From assembly GCF_004323735.1 (NCBI RefSeq), contig NZ_CP036455.1, positions 2,723,101 through 2,787,100 on the forward strand: 64,000 nucleotides of DNA. The letters run 5' to 3'. Positions 18,087 to 26,815 of the stretch are shown here, piece after piece. The notes beneath the pieces are model-generated. The model made no database searches. It was given only the letters and a program-made list of their open reading frames with translations, and was not told the origin of the DNA. Positions within the stretch are counted from its first letter, which is position 1, and each line of letters begins with the position of its first letter. This DNA comes from Streptomonospora litoralis (GTDB lineage Bacteria; Actinomycetota; Actinomycetes; Streptosporangiales; Streptosporangiaceae). Position numbers and translations under genes: made by a program.

Positions 18087-18696
18087 GCGCGTCCCGGCGG
18101 CGCGACCGGAACCGCCTGCATCAGCGGCCTTTAATTACTAAGAGTAGTCAGTCGGCGACTATTTGCAACCTGATGCAACCTTTGCCGATGTGGCGCCTGA
18201 TGCAGTTGAGTTGGAACCAGCGGGCGGACACGCCCGCACCAGGCCACGTCCGCCCGTGCCCGTGCCTTGAGGGGGGTAGCGGGTCCGATCACGCGGGGCG
18301 GACTTCCAAAGGCGGCGGCCCGTGCCGGGTGGGGGAGCCCGGCCGGGCCGCCGCCGCGCACTCATGCGCCCCGGCGCCTCGGCCGGTGGCAACGATCCCG
18401 TCAGGACTCGGTAAAACGCGGTCGGATGTGCTCGGCCGGGCGGGAATGGTGCCTTCAGCGGTCCCCGGTCGTTCCCGCGTCCGCGGTGGGAGCCCGAGGA
18501 CGGCACAGGAGGCCGCCGGGCCGTGCCGCGGCCGGCCAGCATAGACTGGGCCGGGACCGGTCGGCCCGGGGGCCGCGGATCTTCCAGCGAGATCGGGCGC
18601 GAAGCGGGCGAACCGCGGCCGCCGCGGCGGCGTCTGAGAGACGACAGGCAGCACCACAGGCAGCAGCAGGCACCACCCAGCCAGCGGAGGTGGATC
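18087..18696. other. 610-bp intergenic region with repeated CCTGATGCA boxes
   Basis: No supported gene is present. An unusually AT-rich core (about 18130-18205) contains CCTGATGCA at 18169-18177 and 18196-18204, an inverted TGCATCA at 18117, the direct repeat TGCAACC twice around 18164-18180, and TAGTC/GACTA arms at 18145-18161. This looks like a promoter/operator array, presumably serving the aminotransferase operon, although its start is about 490 bp further on. Confidence 0.5.
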
Positions 18697-20022
18697 GTGC
18701 AGGATCCCCGGGAATCCCAACGGCGGCCCTCGGCCCAGGGCTCGCGCATCGACCCCTATGTCGGCAGCTACGCGGCACGGGCCCAGGGCATGGTGGCTTC
18801 AGAGGTCCGTGCGCTGTTCGCCGTCGCATCGCGGCCCGAGGTCGTCTCGCTGGCCGGCGGCATGCCCAACGTCGGCGCGCTGCCCATGGACGACATCGGC
18901 CGCATCGTCTGGCAGGTGGTCGCCGAACAGGGCAGCACCGCCCTGCAGTACGGCTCCGCCCAGGGCGACCCGGTGCTGCGCGAGCACATCTGCGAGGTCA
19001 TGGGCGAGGAGGGGATCGACGCCGCCGCCGACGACGTGATCGTCACGGTCGGCTCCCAGCAGGCGCTCGACCTGGTCACCCGGGTCTTCGTCGACCCCGG
19101 CGACGTGGTGCTGTGCGAGGCCCCCACCTACGTCACCGCCATCAACACCTTCGCCGCTTTCCAGGCCGACGTCCGCCACGTCGAGATGGACGACGACGGC
19201 GTCGTGCCCGAGGCCCTGGACGAATCGCTGCGGCGCATGGCCGCCGAGGGCCGCCGGGTGAAGTTCTTCTACACCATCCCGAACTTCCACAACCCCGCCG
19301 GCGTGACGCTCTCGGCCGAGCGCCGCACCCGCGTGCTGGAGATCTGCCGCCGGCACGGCCTGCTGGTGCTGGAGGACAACCCCTACGGCCTCCTTCGCTA
19401 CGACGGCGAGGCCGTGCCGCCGCTGCGTTCGCAGGCCCCCGACAACGTCATCTACCTCGGCTCGTTCTCCAAGACGCTGTCGCCGGGCTTCCGCATCGGC
19501 TGGGCGCTCGCGCCCGCGGCGGTGCGCGCCAAGCTGGTGCTGGCCGCCGAGTCGGCCATGCTGAGCCATTCCACTTTCAACCAGATGGTGGTGCGGCGCT
19601 ACCTCACCGCCCACGCCTGGCGGGAGCAGATCAAGAACTTCAACGAGATGTACCGGGAGCGCCGCGACGCCATGCTCGGCGCCCTGGACGCACTGATGCC
19701 GGCCGGCACCACCTGGACCCGTCCCGACGGCGGCTTCTTCGTGTGGGTGACGCTGCCCGAGGGCTTGGACGCCAAGGCCATGCTGCCCCGCGCGGTCAAC
19801 GAGCGGGTGGCCTACGTGCCCGGCACCGGCTTCTACGCCTCCGACGAGGGCCGCCGGAACATGCGGCTGTCGTTCTGCTATCCCACGAGCGACCAGATCC
19901 GCGAGGGGGTGCGCCGGCTGGTCGGCGTGATCGAGGGCGAGACCGAGCTGCGTGATACCTTCGGCGGCGCGTCCACCCCCGCCGCGGCGGGCGACGACTC
20001 CCCCTTCCCCGACCTTCCCTGA
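18697..20022 (+). CDS. PLP-dependent aminotransferase (class I/II, LysN/MocR-type fold)
   Basis: This 441-residue fold-type I aminotransferase resembles 2-aminoadipate/aromatic transaminases. It shows SLAGGMPNVGALP, GSQQALDLVTRVFVDPGD, FYTIPNFHNPAGVTLS, EDNPYGLLRYDG and the PLP lysine in LGSFSKTLSPGFRIGWALAP (about residue 259). GTG at 18697 follows GGAGGTGG; the frame is open upstream but reads as filler. The D-Ala-D-Ala-ligase-like gene starts 49 bp after its stop, so the two form an operon that probably supplies and joins amino acids. The amino-group substrate is unknown. Confidence 0.88.
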   Translation: MQDPRESQRRPSAQGSRIDPYVGSYAARAQGMVASEVRALFAVASRPEVVSLAGGMPNVGALPMDDIGRIVWQVVAEQGSTALQYGSAQGDPVLREHICEVMGEEGIDAAADDVIVTVGSQQALDLVTRVFVDPGDVVLCEAPTYVTAINTFAAFQADVRHVEMDDDGVVPEALDESLRRMAAEGRRVKFFYTIPNFHNPAGVTLSAERRTRVLEICRRHGLLVLEDNPYGLLRYDGEAVPPLRSQAPDNVIYLGSFSKTLSPGFRIGWALAPAAVRAKLVLAAESAMLSHSTFNQMVVRRYLTAHAWREQIKNFNEMYRERRDAMLGALDALMPAGTTWTRPDGGFFVWVTLPEGLDAKAMLPRAVNERVAYVPGTGFYASDEGRRNMRLSFCYPTSDQIREGVRRLVGVIEGETELRDTFGGASTPAAAGDDSPFPDLP

Positions 20023-20071
20023 CGAAGCGGGAAGCCCAGTGACACCACCAGCGCAGCAGGAAGGCAGGACC

Positions 20072-21031
20072 GTGGCCGATCTCGACCGGGTGCTCGTACT
20101 GGCGGGCGGCATGTCTCCCGAGCACGAGGTCAGCGTGCGTTCGGGGCGGCGCGTCGCCGAGTCTCTGCGCCGCCTGGGCGTGGAGGCCCAGACGGCCGAC
20201 ATCGACGCCGACCTGCTGGACCGGCTCGCCGGCGACCCGCCGCAGGTGGTCTTCCCGGTGCTGCACGGCGCCTCCGGCGAGGACGGCGCCACCGCCGAGA
20301 TCCTGCAGCTGAGCGGGGTGCCCTACGTCGGCGCGCCGCCCGAGGCGTGCCGCAGCGCCTTCGCCAAGCCCGCGGCCAAGGCACTGGTCGCCCGGCAGGG
20401 CGTCGCGGTGCCGCGCGGTGTCACCCTGCCGAAGTCGGCTTTCCACGACCTGGGCGCGCCGGCGCTGCTGCAGCGCGTGGTGGACCGCCTCGGCCTGCCC
20501 CTGTTCGTCAAGCCCGACCAGGGCGGGTCGGCGTTCGGGGCCGCTCCGGTCGACTCCATGGAGGCGCTGTCGGCGGCCATGGTCAGCTGCTTCGCCTACG
20601 GCGACCGGGCGATGATCGAGGAGCGGATCGAAGGCACCGAGATCGCCGTGGGCGTTCTCGACCTGGGCGAGGGCCCCTTCGACTTGCCGCCGGTGGAGAT
20701 CGTGCCCGACGGAGGCGTCTACGACTACGCGGCGCGCTACACCCCCGGCCGCACGGAGTTCTTCAGCCCGGCCCGGCTGGGCGGGGAGACCGCCCGGGCC
20801 GCCGCCGAGGCCGCGCTGACCGCCCACCGCGCCCTGGGGCTGCGCGACTACTCCCGCACCGACCTCATCGTCGACGCCGACGGCGGCGTGCGCTTCCTGG
20901 AGGTCAACGTCGCGCCGGGGCTGACCGAGACCTCCACGTTCCCCCTCGCGGTCGAGGCGGCCGAACTGGACTTCGGCCGGGTCTGCCGCGACCTCGCCTT
21001 CAACGCCTGGAACCGCGGACGCACGGGCTGA
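20072..21031 (+). CDS. D-alanine--D-alanine ligase family protein (ATP-grasp)
   Basis: The 319-residue protein matches Ddl enzymes. It has the N-terminal LAGGMSPEHEVSVRSG motif, VFPVLHGASGEDG, the ATP-grasp segment PLFVKPDQGGSAFGAAPV, and the C-terminal metal site RTDLIVDADGGVRFLEVNVAPGLTETSTFPLA. It would ligate two D-alanines or related amino acids with ATP. The GTG start at 20072 follows GGAAGGCAGG; a GTG at 20039 is an alternative. Location after an aminotransferase rather than murein genes suggests a specialised ligase rather than the housekeeping one. That is inference. Confidence 0.85.
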   Translation: MADLDRVLVLAGGMSPEHEVSVRSGRRVAESLRRLGVEAQTADIDADLLDRLAGDPPQVVFPVLHGASGEDGATAEILQLSGVPYVGAPPEACRSAFAKPAAKALVARQGVAVPRGVTLPKSAFHDLGAPALLQRVVDRLGLPLFVKPDQGGSAFGAAPVDSMEALSAAMVSCFAYGDRAMIEERIEGTEIAVGVLDLGEGPFDLPPVEIVPDGGVYDYAARYTPGRTEFFSPARLGGETARAAAEAALTAHRALGLRDYSRTDLIVDADGGVRFLEVNVAPGLTETSTFPLAVEAAELDFGRVCRDLAFNAWNRGRTG

Positions 21032-21077
21032 GCCTCCGGCGCCCGAGCGCCGCGGTGCTCGAAGTGGGCGCATGAGC

Positions 21078-21121
21078 CGGCGGGGCCCTTCGCCTCCGTT
21101 CGGGTGCGAAGGGCCCCGCCG
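21078..21121. terminator. Bidirectional terminator, 16-bp perfect stem
   Basis: Positions 21078-21093 pair exactly with 21106-21121 across a 12-nt loop. It lies between the convergent ligase and TerC genes and probably stops both. Confidence 0.8.
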
Positions 21122-21167
21122 TCGGCAGGACCGGCCTCGGGACCGCGGGGTGGGAGCCGGCGCCGGC

Positions 21168-22199
21168 TCAGACCGATACCCGCTCGTCCCGATCGTCGTC
21201 GTCGCCGCGCGATTCGCCGGCGGCAGAGGGGCCGTCGCCGCTCGCCGCTTCGGCCGCCGCGCGCGCGTCGCGCCGGGACTTGAGCAGGCTCAGCACGGTG
21301 GTGGCGGCCAGCGTGACCACGATGACGACCAGCGAGAGCACCGTGGGGATCTCGGGCACGTGCAGGTCGGTGGTCTCGTGGACGGCGTGCAGGATCAGCT
21401 TCACCCCGATGAACCCGAGGATCACCGCCAGGCCGTGGCTGAGGTAGACCAGCTTGTCCAGCAGCCCTCCGATGAGGAAGTAGAGCTGGCGCAGGCCCAT
21501 CAGCGCGAAGGCGTTGGCGGTGAAGACGAGGTAGGGCTCCTGGGTGATGCCGAAGATGGCGGGAATGGAGTCCAGGGCGAAGAGGATGTCGGTCATGCCG
21601 ACGGCGATCATCACCATCAGCATGGGGGTGACGAAGCGTTTTCCGTCGACGCGGGTGACCAGACGGGCGCCGTCGTAGGTGTCGGAGGTGGGCAGCACCC
21701 GCCGCACCATCCTGACCATGGCGTTCTCCTGGTACTCCTCGTCCTCGTCGCCGCTGCTGATCAGCTTCCACGCGGTGTAGAGGAGAAAGGCGCCGAACAG
21801 GTAGAAGACGCCGGCGAAGGCGTTGACCGCCGCCGCTCCGGCGGCGATGAACAGACCCCGGAAGACCAGGGCCAGGGCGATGCCCACCAGCAGCACCCGC
21901 TGCCGGTGCTCCCGCGGGACGGCGAAGGAGCCGAGGATGAGGATGAACACGAACAGGTTGTCCATGCTCATCGAGTACTCGACGATCCACCCGGTGAAGA
22001 AGTCCACGGCCTGGCCGTCGGTGAAGAAGGTGAGACCGATCCCGAAGACGATCGCCAGCGAGACGTAAACGGAGATCCAGGCGGCCGCCTCGCGCATCGA
22101 CGGTTCGTGGGGCCTGCGGGCGATGATGACGAAGTCGAGAGCGATGACGCCGAGCAGGACGGCGATCGTCACGCCCCAGACCCAAGGTGCGATATCCAA
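21168..22199 (-). CDS. TerC family integral membrane protein
   Basis: The 343-residue protein has about nine transmembrane helices and the TerC/Alx signatures VEYSMSMDNLFVFILIL and DILFALDSIPAIFGIT, whose acidic residues probably bind a divalent cation. Family members are linked to tellurite resistance and manganese export. The best start is TTG at 22199 (LDIAPWVWG) with GGAG upstream; no ATG or GTG fits before the first helix. The C-terminal 35 residues are charged and cytoplasmic. It lies downstream of the Nramp-related pair but is separated from it by a strong hairpin. Confidence 0.88.
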   Translation of the reverse strand: MDIAPWVWGVTIAVLLGVIALDFVIIARRPHEPSMREAAAWISVYVSLAIVFGIGLTFFTDGQAVDFFTGWIVEYSMSMDNLFVFILILGSFAVPREHRQRVLLVGIALALVFRGLFIAAGAAAVNAFAGVFYLFGAFLLYTAWKLISSGDEDEEYQENAMVRMVRRVLPTSDTYDGARLVTRVDGKRFVTPMLMVMIAVGMTDILFALDSIPAIFGITQEPYLVFTANAFALMGLRQLYFLIGGLLDKLVYLSHGLAVILGFIGVKLILHAVHETTDLHVPEIPTVLSLVVIVVTLAATTVLSLLKSRRDARAAAEAASGDGPSAAGESRGDDDDRDERVSV

Positions 22200-22233
22200 G
22201 CCAGAACTCCAGAAGATCGGTGGCACAGGTGTG

Positions 22234-22267
22234 CCGGTCCCGGGCGCGCGAGGCGCCCGGGCACCGG
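22234..22267. terminator. Terminator-like hairpin between membrane-protein genes
   Basis: CCGGT plus CCCGGGCGC (22234-22247) pair with GCGCCCGGG and ACCGG (22253-22267), giving a 14-bp stem with a one-base bulge and a 5-nt loop. It follows the small membrane-protein gene on the minus strand. Confidence 0.65.
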
Positions 22268-22279
22268 TTCTACTACATG

Positions 22280-22846
22280 TCAGGAGCCGTCGCGTCGGCG
22301 GCCCCGCCCGGCCGAGGAGGCGGGGCGCTTCGCGCTCGCCGCGGCCTGCTCGACATAGCGCCGGACGAGGTCGGCGGCCACGGGGTTGTGACGCTGGATG
22401 CGGATCAGCAGGTGCGGGGCCAGCCGCTCGTGCAGCCACAGGAACCCGATGGCGAATCCGATGCTGAGCATCGCCTGGAAGGCCAGGAACGACAGCAGCG
22501 GTTCGCTGAGGATCTGGTCGTAGCCCAGCACCGTGGCGACCGTGTACTGGTCGAGCAGCCGGGCGAGCGGGAAGCCGACCAGCCAGTAGAGCGCCACCGG
22601 GCCGACCGCGCCGACCCCGAACCGGCCCGCCGCGAGCAGGGCGCAGTAGCCCGCTCCCAGCAGGGCGAGCGGGATGCCCAGTCCGGTGGCGATGGTCGCG
22701 ATCTGCACAGCGGGCAGTCCGGCCAGCGCCGCCACCCCGGCGGCGAAGGCGCCGGCCACCAGTCCGATGACCGCACCCGGAACGGCCACCTCGGCGTAGT
22801 GGAGTGCGGCGGGGACCGGCCGCGGGGCGGTGGCGTGGGTGCTCAT
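22280..22846 (-). CDS. Small polytopic membrane protein, unknown, partner of Nramp-like transporter
   Basis: The 188-residue protein has four or five transmembrane helices, beginning VAVPGAVIGLVAGAFAAGVAAL and ending in FLAFQAMLSIGFAIGFLWLHERL with an arginine-rich cytoplasmic tail. Its ATG overlaps the TGA of the Nramp-related gene by one base (TGATG), so the two are translationally coupled and may form a complex. I recognise no named family. Confidence 0.75.
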   Translation of the reverse strand: MSTHATAPRPVPAALHYAEVAVPGAVIGLVAGAFAAGVAALAGLPAVQIATIATGLGIPLALLGAGYCALLAAGRFGVGAVGPVALYWLVGFPLARLLDQYTVATVLGYDQILSEPLLSFLAFQAMLSIGFAIGFLWLHERLAPHLLIRIQRHNPVAADLVRRYVEQAAASAKRPASSAGRGRRRDGS

Positions 22847-24447
22847 CAGCTCACCACCACCCCGAAGGCGAACAGCGAGTAGAACAGCATGCCGAGGTAG
22901 AACACCGCGGCCCCGGCGATCAGCACGTTGGAGACGATGCCGGGTCGGATGGGCTTGGGCAGTCGGAGGTTGTTCACCAGCAGGAGGGTGACGCAGTAGG
23001 CGCCCATGGCGAACGTCGACAGGAACGCCAGCGTGTCCAGGATCGCCGCCGGGCCGTCGGCGGGCCCGAACAGCAGCACGCCGATGCCGAAGGCGATGAC
23101 GCCCCACAGGAAGAACGCGTAGAGCTTGGACATGCTGAACCGGCGGGCGCCGGGGATGAAGAAGTAGGTCATGTCGGCCTGGCCGCGGGAGAAGGAGTCG
23201 AACAGGCCAAGGGTGGCGTTGAGGCCGATCAGCGAGATGAACAGGAAGAACACGGTGCCGAAGACGGGGGAGCCGGCAGCCGAGAAGGAGGAGGCCATGG
23301 CGTCCAGGGCGGCGGACTGCTGACCGTCGCGCAGGACGGTGGCCACGTTCGGGTCCAGGCGCGCCGATGCCTGGGCCAGGACGGTGAAGGAGATGGTCAC
23401 CAGCATCGTGATGCCCCAGAAGAGCACGAAGGCGTCGAAGGTGACCCACCTGCGCCAGCCCTTCCACTTGCTCATCTCCGCGGGGTCGGAGGTGTCGAAC
23501 ATGAAGCCGCGGCTGGGCATGCTCTCCTGCTCGTCGGCGTGGCGCAGGCCGCGGATGCGGGGGATGTGGTGGCCCATTCCGGCGCCCTTGTCGCGCAGGT
23601 GCAGGGTGTACCACATCTGCTGCATGCCGGAGGGGCCGGCGAAGGCGATGGAGCCGACGATGACGGGGAACCACGCGGCGGTCAGCGCCTCGTCGGGCAT
23701 GTAGCCGAAGGCGAACATGCCGGTGATGGTGCTGGAGAGGTCGGAGAGGTTGCCGACCAGGGCGGCCACTACGGAGGTGCCCACGACCAGCAGGCCGATG
23801 CAGATGGAGAGGACGTTCTCCAGCAGGTTGTAGATGACCTTGGCCATCGTGAACACGACGCCCACCAGCAGCATGCCGGCGACCGCCGTTGCCTGCCAGG
23901 GTATTCCGGTCACCTGCTGGAACGCCGATGCGCCCGCCGACAGGTGGCCCGGCCATATGTAGACGAGCATGGCTGTGACGAAGAAGAACCACATCAGCGG
24001 TTTGAACACCCGGGCGGCGCCCATGAAGATGCTCTCGCCGGTGGCCATCGCGTAGCGCGACATCTCCAGCATGACCACGGCCTGCAGGGAGACGCCGACG
24101 AGGAACAGCCAGCGGATCTCCGGTCCGAAGATCAGGACCAGCCGCGGCCACATGTAGGACTCGCCCATACCCACGCCGAGGGCGACGAGGAAGACCGTCG
24201 GGCCCAGGATGTGGATGGAGGGCGGCGCCTTGGGCAGGGGGCGGATCGGCATGGCCTCCAGCCGCCCCGCTTTCCAGTAGCGCTCTTCTTGTGCGGACTC
24301 GGGGGCCTCGGCGGGGCGGGCCTCGGCCTCGCCGGATTCGGACGCGGCGGGGCCGCGCTGAGCGGGCACTCTGGCGTCGGGCGTGTCGGTGCCGGTGGCG
24401 TCATCACGTCCCAGCGGCCGGTCGGAGTTGATGTCTGAGGAGTCCAT
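22846..24447 (-). CDS. Nramp-related divalent metal transporter-like protein
   Basis: This 533-residue membrane protein has an acidic, disordered N-terminus of about 55 residues followed by about eleven helices in the LeuT/Nramp arrangement. In the first helix, where metal-transporting Nramps have DPGN, it reads ALGVGMGESYMWPR. In the sixth helix, in place of the MPH motif, it reads AGPSGMQQMWYTLHL. It therefore belongs to the divergent 'Nramp family' proteins common in actinomycetes whose substrate is uncertain. ATG at 24447 follows GAGGGAGAG. It is translationally coupled to the small membrane protein downstream. Confidence 0.8.
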   Translation of the reverse strand: MDSSDINSDRPLGRDDATGTDTPDARVPAQRGPAASESGEAEARPAEAPESAQEERYWKAGRLEAMPIRPLPKAPPSIHILGPTVFLVALGVGMGESYMWPRLVLIFGPEIRWLFLVGVSLQAVVMLEMSRYAMATGESIFMGAARVFKPLMWFFFVTAMLVYIWPGHLSAGASAFQQVTGIPWQATAVAGMLLVGVVFTMAKVIYNLLENVLSICIGLLVVGTSVVAALVGNLSDLSSTITGMFAFGYMPDEALTAAWFPVIVGSIAFAGPSGMQQMWYTLHLRDKGAGMGHHIPRIRGLRHADEQESMPSRGFMFDTSDPAEMSKWKGWRRWVTFDAFVLFWGITMLVTISFTVLAQASARLDPNVATVLRDGQQSAALDAMASSFSAAGSPVFGTVFFLFISLIGLNATLGLFDSFSRGQADMTYFFIPGARRFSMSKLYAFFLWGVIAFGIGVLLFGPADGPAAILDTLAFLSTFAMGAYCVTLLLVNNLRLPKPIRPGIVSNVLIAGAAVFYLGMLFYSLFAFGVVVS

Positions 24448-24596
24448 GCGCGGAGCTCTCCCTCGCTGGATCGCGGATGCGGGTTGACTGCCCCCTCATT
24501 CGCCCCCTGGTCTGGCCTGGGTCCTCCTTCTCGTGGCCGGCGGGTGGATGTGCGGTTCGCGCTGCGGCGGCGCTGGCGGACGCCGGCGCAGCGGGT

Positions 24597-24636
24597 ACCC
24601 GGTGGCCGCATCGTGGCGGCTCAGCGGCCACCGGGT
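24597..24636. terminator. 13-bp perfect hairpin after the oxalate operon
   Basis: ACCCGGTGGCCGC (24597-24609) pairs exactly with GCGGCCACCGGGT (24624-24636) over a 14-nt loop, 34 bp beyond the stop of the acyl-CoA ligase gene. It probably ends the oxc-frc-ligase transcript. Confidence 0.75.
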
Positions 24637-24669
24637 GTGACGCGTGTTACAGGGGAAAGATCATCCGAA

Positions 24670-26811
24670 TCAGAGTAGCCCCGCCGCGCGCGCCCAGCGA
24701 TACTTCGCGCCGAGTACTTGGACGGGCTTCTCCGTGGTGTAGGGGTAGGCGACCACGCCGTGCTTGAACAGGTGGGCGCTGGCGGCCTCGACCTCGGTGT
24801 CGCCCGAGAGCGAGGCGACCACGGGCTTGTCGATCCCCGCGGCGCGGGCCTGGCCGACCACGTCGGCCACCAGCTCGGCGAAGACCATCGGCGGGGTGAC
24901 GATGGTGTGCCAGTAGCCCAGGATCAGCGAGTGCACCCGCGGGTCCTCCAGGCCCAGCCGGATGGTCTTCTCGTAGGTGGAGGGCGGCTCGCCGCCGGTG
25001 ATGTCGACCGGGTTGCCCGCCGCGCCGAACGGCGGGATGAAGGCCCGGAAGGACTCGTCGAGGTCGGGCGGGATGTCCATCAGCGACAGCCCGTTGTCGA
25101 CCACCGCGTCGGAGAGCAGCACGCCCGAGCCGCCGGCGCCGGTGATGATCACGACGTTCTCCCCGGCGGGCGTCGGCAGCACCGGCAGCGCGCGGCCGTA
25201 CTCCAGCAGCTCGTTGAGGCCGGGTGCGCGGACGACGCCGGCCTGGCGCAGGATGTCGTCGTAGACCTTGTCGTCGCCGGCCAGCGCGCCGGTGTGCGAC
25301 CCCGCCGCGCGGGCGCCCGCGGAGGTGCGGCCCGCCTTGAGCACGACCACCGGCTTCTTGGGCACCACTTCGCGGGCGGCCTGCACGAACGCGCGGCCGT
25401 CCTTGAGGTCCTCCAGGTGCATCGCGATCGCGTTGGTGTTGTCGTCCTGGCCGAAGAACGTCAGCAGGTCGTCCTCGTCGATGTCGGCCTTGTTGCCCAC
25501 GCCCACGATCGCCGAGACACCGGTGCTGGTGCTGCGGCTGTAGCCCAGGATCGCCATGCCGATTCCGCCCGACTGCGAGGTCAGCGCGGTGCCGCCGGCG
25601 ACGTCGTAGGGGGTGCAGAAGGTCGCCGAGAGGTTCTCGGGCGTGTAGTAGTAGCCGTAGATGTTGGGGCCCAGCAGGCGCACGCCGTGGCGGCGGGCCA
25701 CCGCCACCACCTCGTCCTGCAGTTCCTGCTCGCCGGTCTCGGCGAAGCCGGAGGGGATGAGGATCGCGCCGGCGACCCCCTTGCGGCCGGCCTCCTCCAG
25801 CGCGGAGGAGACGAACTTCGCCGGGATGGCGAAGACCGCGACGTCGATGTCGTCGGGGGCCTCGGCGATGGTGGGGTAGGCGGCGCGGCCGTAGACCTCG
25901 TCGGCCTTGGGGTTGATCGGGTAGACCTTCCCGGCGTAGCCGCCGTCGACGACGTTGCGGATGACCGAGTTGCCGATCTTGCCGTGCTCGTTGGACGCGC
26001 CGATGATCGCGATGGAGCGCGGTTTGAAGATGCGGTTCATCGAGGCCAGGATCTCCTCGCGGGTGAACCGCGCCGGCGGCTGGGCCGGGTCGAAGTCGAG
26101 GACGAAGCGCAGGTCGGCGGCCACACTGCCCGAGGCGGAGGCGAAGACCGGGTTGAGGTCGGCCTCGGAGATCTCGGGGAAGTCGGTGACCAGGTCGGAC
26201 AGGCGGGTGATGACGTCGGCCAGGCGGTCGGTGTCCACCGCCTCGCCGCCGCGCACGCCCGAGAGCACCTCGGCGGCCTTGATGTCACCGATCTGTGCGC
26301 GGGCCTCCTCGGCCGAGACGGGGGCCAGGCGGAAGGAGACGTCCTTGAGCACCTCCACCAGGACCCCGCCCAGGCCGAAGACGACGACCTTGCCGAAGGT
26401 GGGGTCGGTGGTGGCGCCGATCAGGACCTCTTGGCCCCCGCCCACCATCTGCTGCACCTGCACGCCCTCGATCACGGCCTCGGGGTTGTAGGCCCGGGCG
26501 TTGTCGACGATGCGCTGGTAGGCGGTCTTGACCTCCTCGGCCGAGGAGAGCCCGACCTCGACGCCGCCGGCGTCGGTCTTGTGCAGGATGTCGGGCGAGA
26601 CGATCTTTGCGACCACGGGCAGGCCCAGCTCGACGGCCAGTGATACCGCGTCGTCGGCGCTGGTGGCGAGTGCTTCGCCGGGGATGGGGATGCCGTAGGC
26701 CTCGGCGAGCACGCGGCCCTCGGGCGCCGTCAGCGCGCTGCGGCTCTCGGAGCGGGCCCGGTCGAGCACGGCGCGGACGGCATCGCGGTCGTAGCCGGTT
26801 TCCGTTGCCAT
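24670..26811 (-). CDS. ADP-forming acyl-CoA ligase (acetyl-CoA synthetase, NDP-forming, fused)
   Basis: This 713-residue protein fuses the two parts of ADP-forming acyl-CoA synthetases in beta-alpha order. The N-terminal ATP-grasp part has the histidine motif ILHKTDAGGVEVGL (His77). It is followed by the CoA-binding domain (SIAIIGASNEHGKIGNSV) and the ligase domain with the phosphohistidine segment AAGSHTGALAGDDKVYDD (about residue 510). Such enzymes interconvert acyl-CoA plus ADP and Pi with acid plus CoA and ATP. It starts 4 bp after the frc stop and is certainly in that operon. A role as oxalate-CoA or formate-CoA ligase is inference; acetate and other acids are alternatives. Confidence 0.88.
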   Translation of the reverse strand: MATETGYDRDAVRAVLDRARSESRSALTAPEGRVLAEAYGIPIPGEALATSADDAVSLAVELGLPVVAKIVSPDILHKTDAGGVEVGLSSAEEVKTAYQRIVDNARAYNPEAVIEGVQVQQMVGGGQEVLIGATTDPTFGKVVVFGLGGVLVEVLKDVSFRLAPVSAEEARAQIGDIKAAEVLSGVRGGEAVDTDRLADVITRLSDLVTDFPEISEADLNPVFASASGSVAADLRFVLDFDPAQPPARFTREEILASMNRIFKPRSIAIIGASNEHGKIGNSVIRNVVDGGYAGKVYPINPKADEVYGRAAYPTIAEAPDDIDVAVFAIPAKFVSSALEEAGRKGVAGAILIPSGFAETGEQELQDEVVAVARRHGVRLLGPNIYGYYYTPENLSATFCTPYDVAGGTALTSQSGGIGMAILGYSRSTSTGVSAIVGVGNKADIDEDDLLTFFGQDDNTNAIAMHLEDLKDGRAFVQAAREVVPKKPVVVLKAGRTSAGARAAGSHTGALAGDDKVYDDILRQAGVVRAPGLNELLEYGRALPVLPTPAGENVVIITGAGGSGVLLSDAVVDNGLSLMDIPPDLDESFRAFIPPFGAAGNPVDITGGEPPSTYEKTIRLGLEDPRVHSLILGYWHTIVTPPMVFAELVADVVGQARAAGIDKPVVASLSGDTEVEAASAHLFKHGVVAYPYTTEKPVQVLGAKYRWARAAGLL

Positions 26812-26815
26812 CTTC

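Noticed and set aside
22200-22279. A manganese (yybP-ykoY) riboswitch upstream of the TerC gene.
   Set aside because: The only structure is a GC-rich terminator-like hairpin belonging to the upstream gene. The conserved internal loops of that riboswitch class were not seen.
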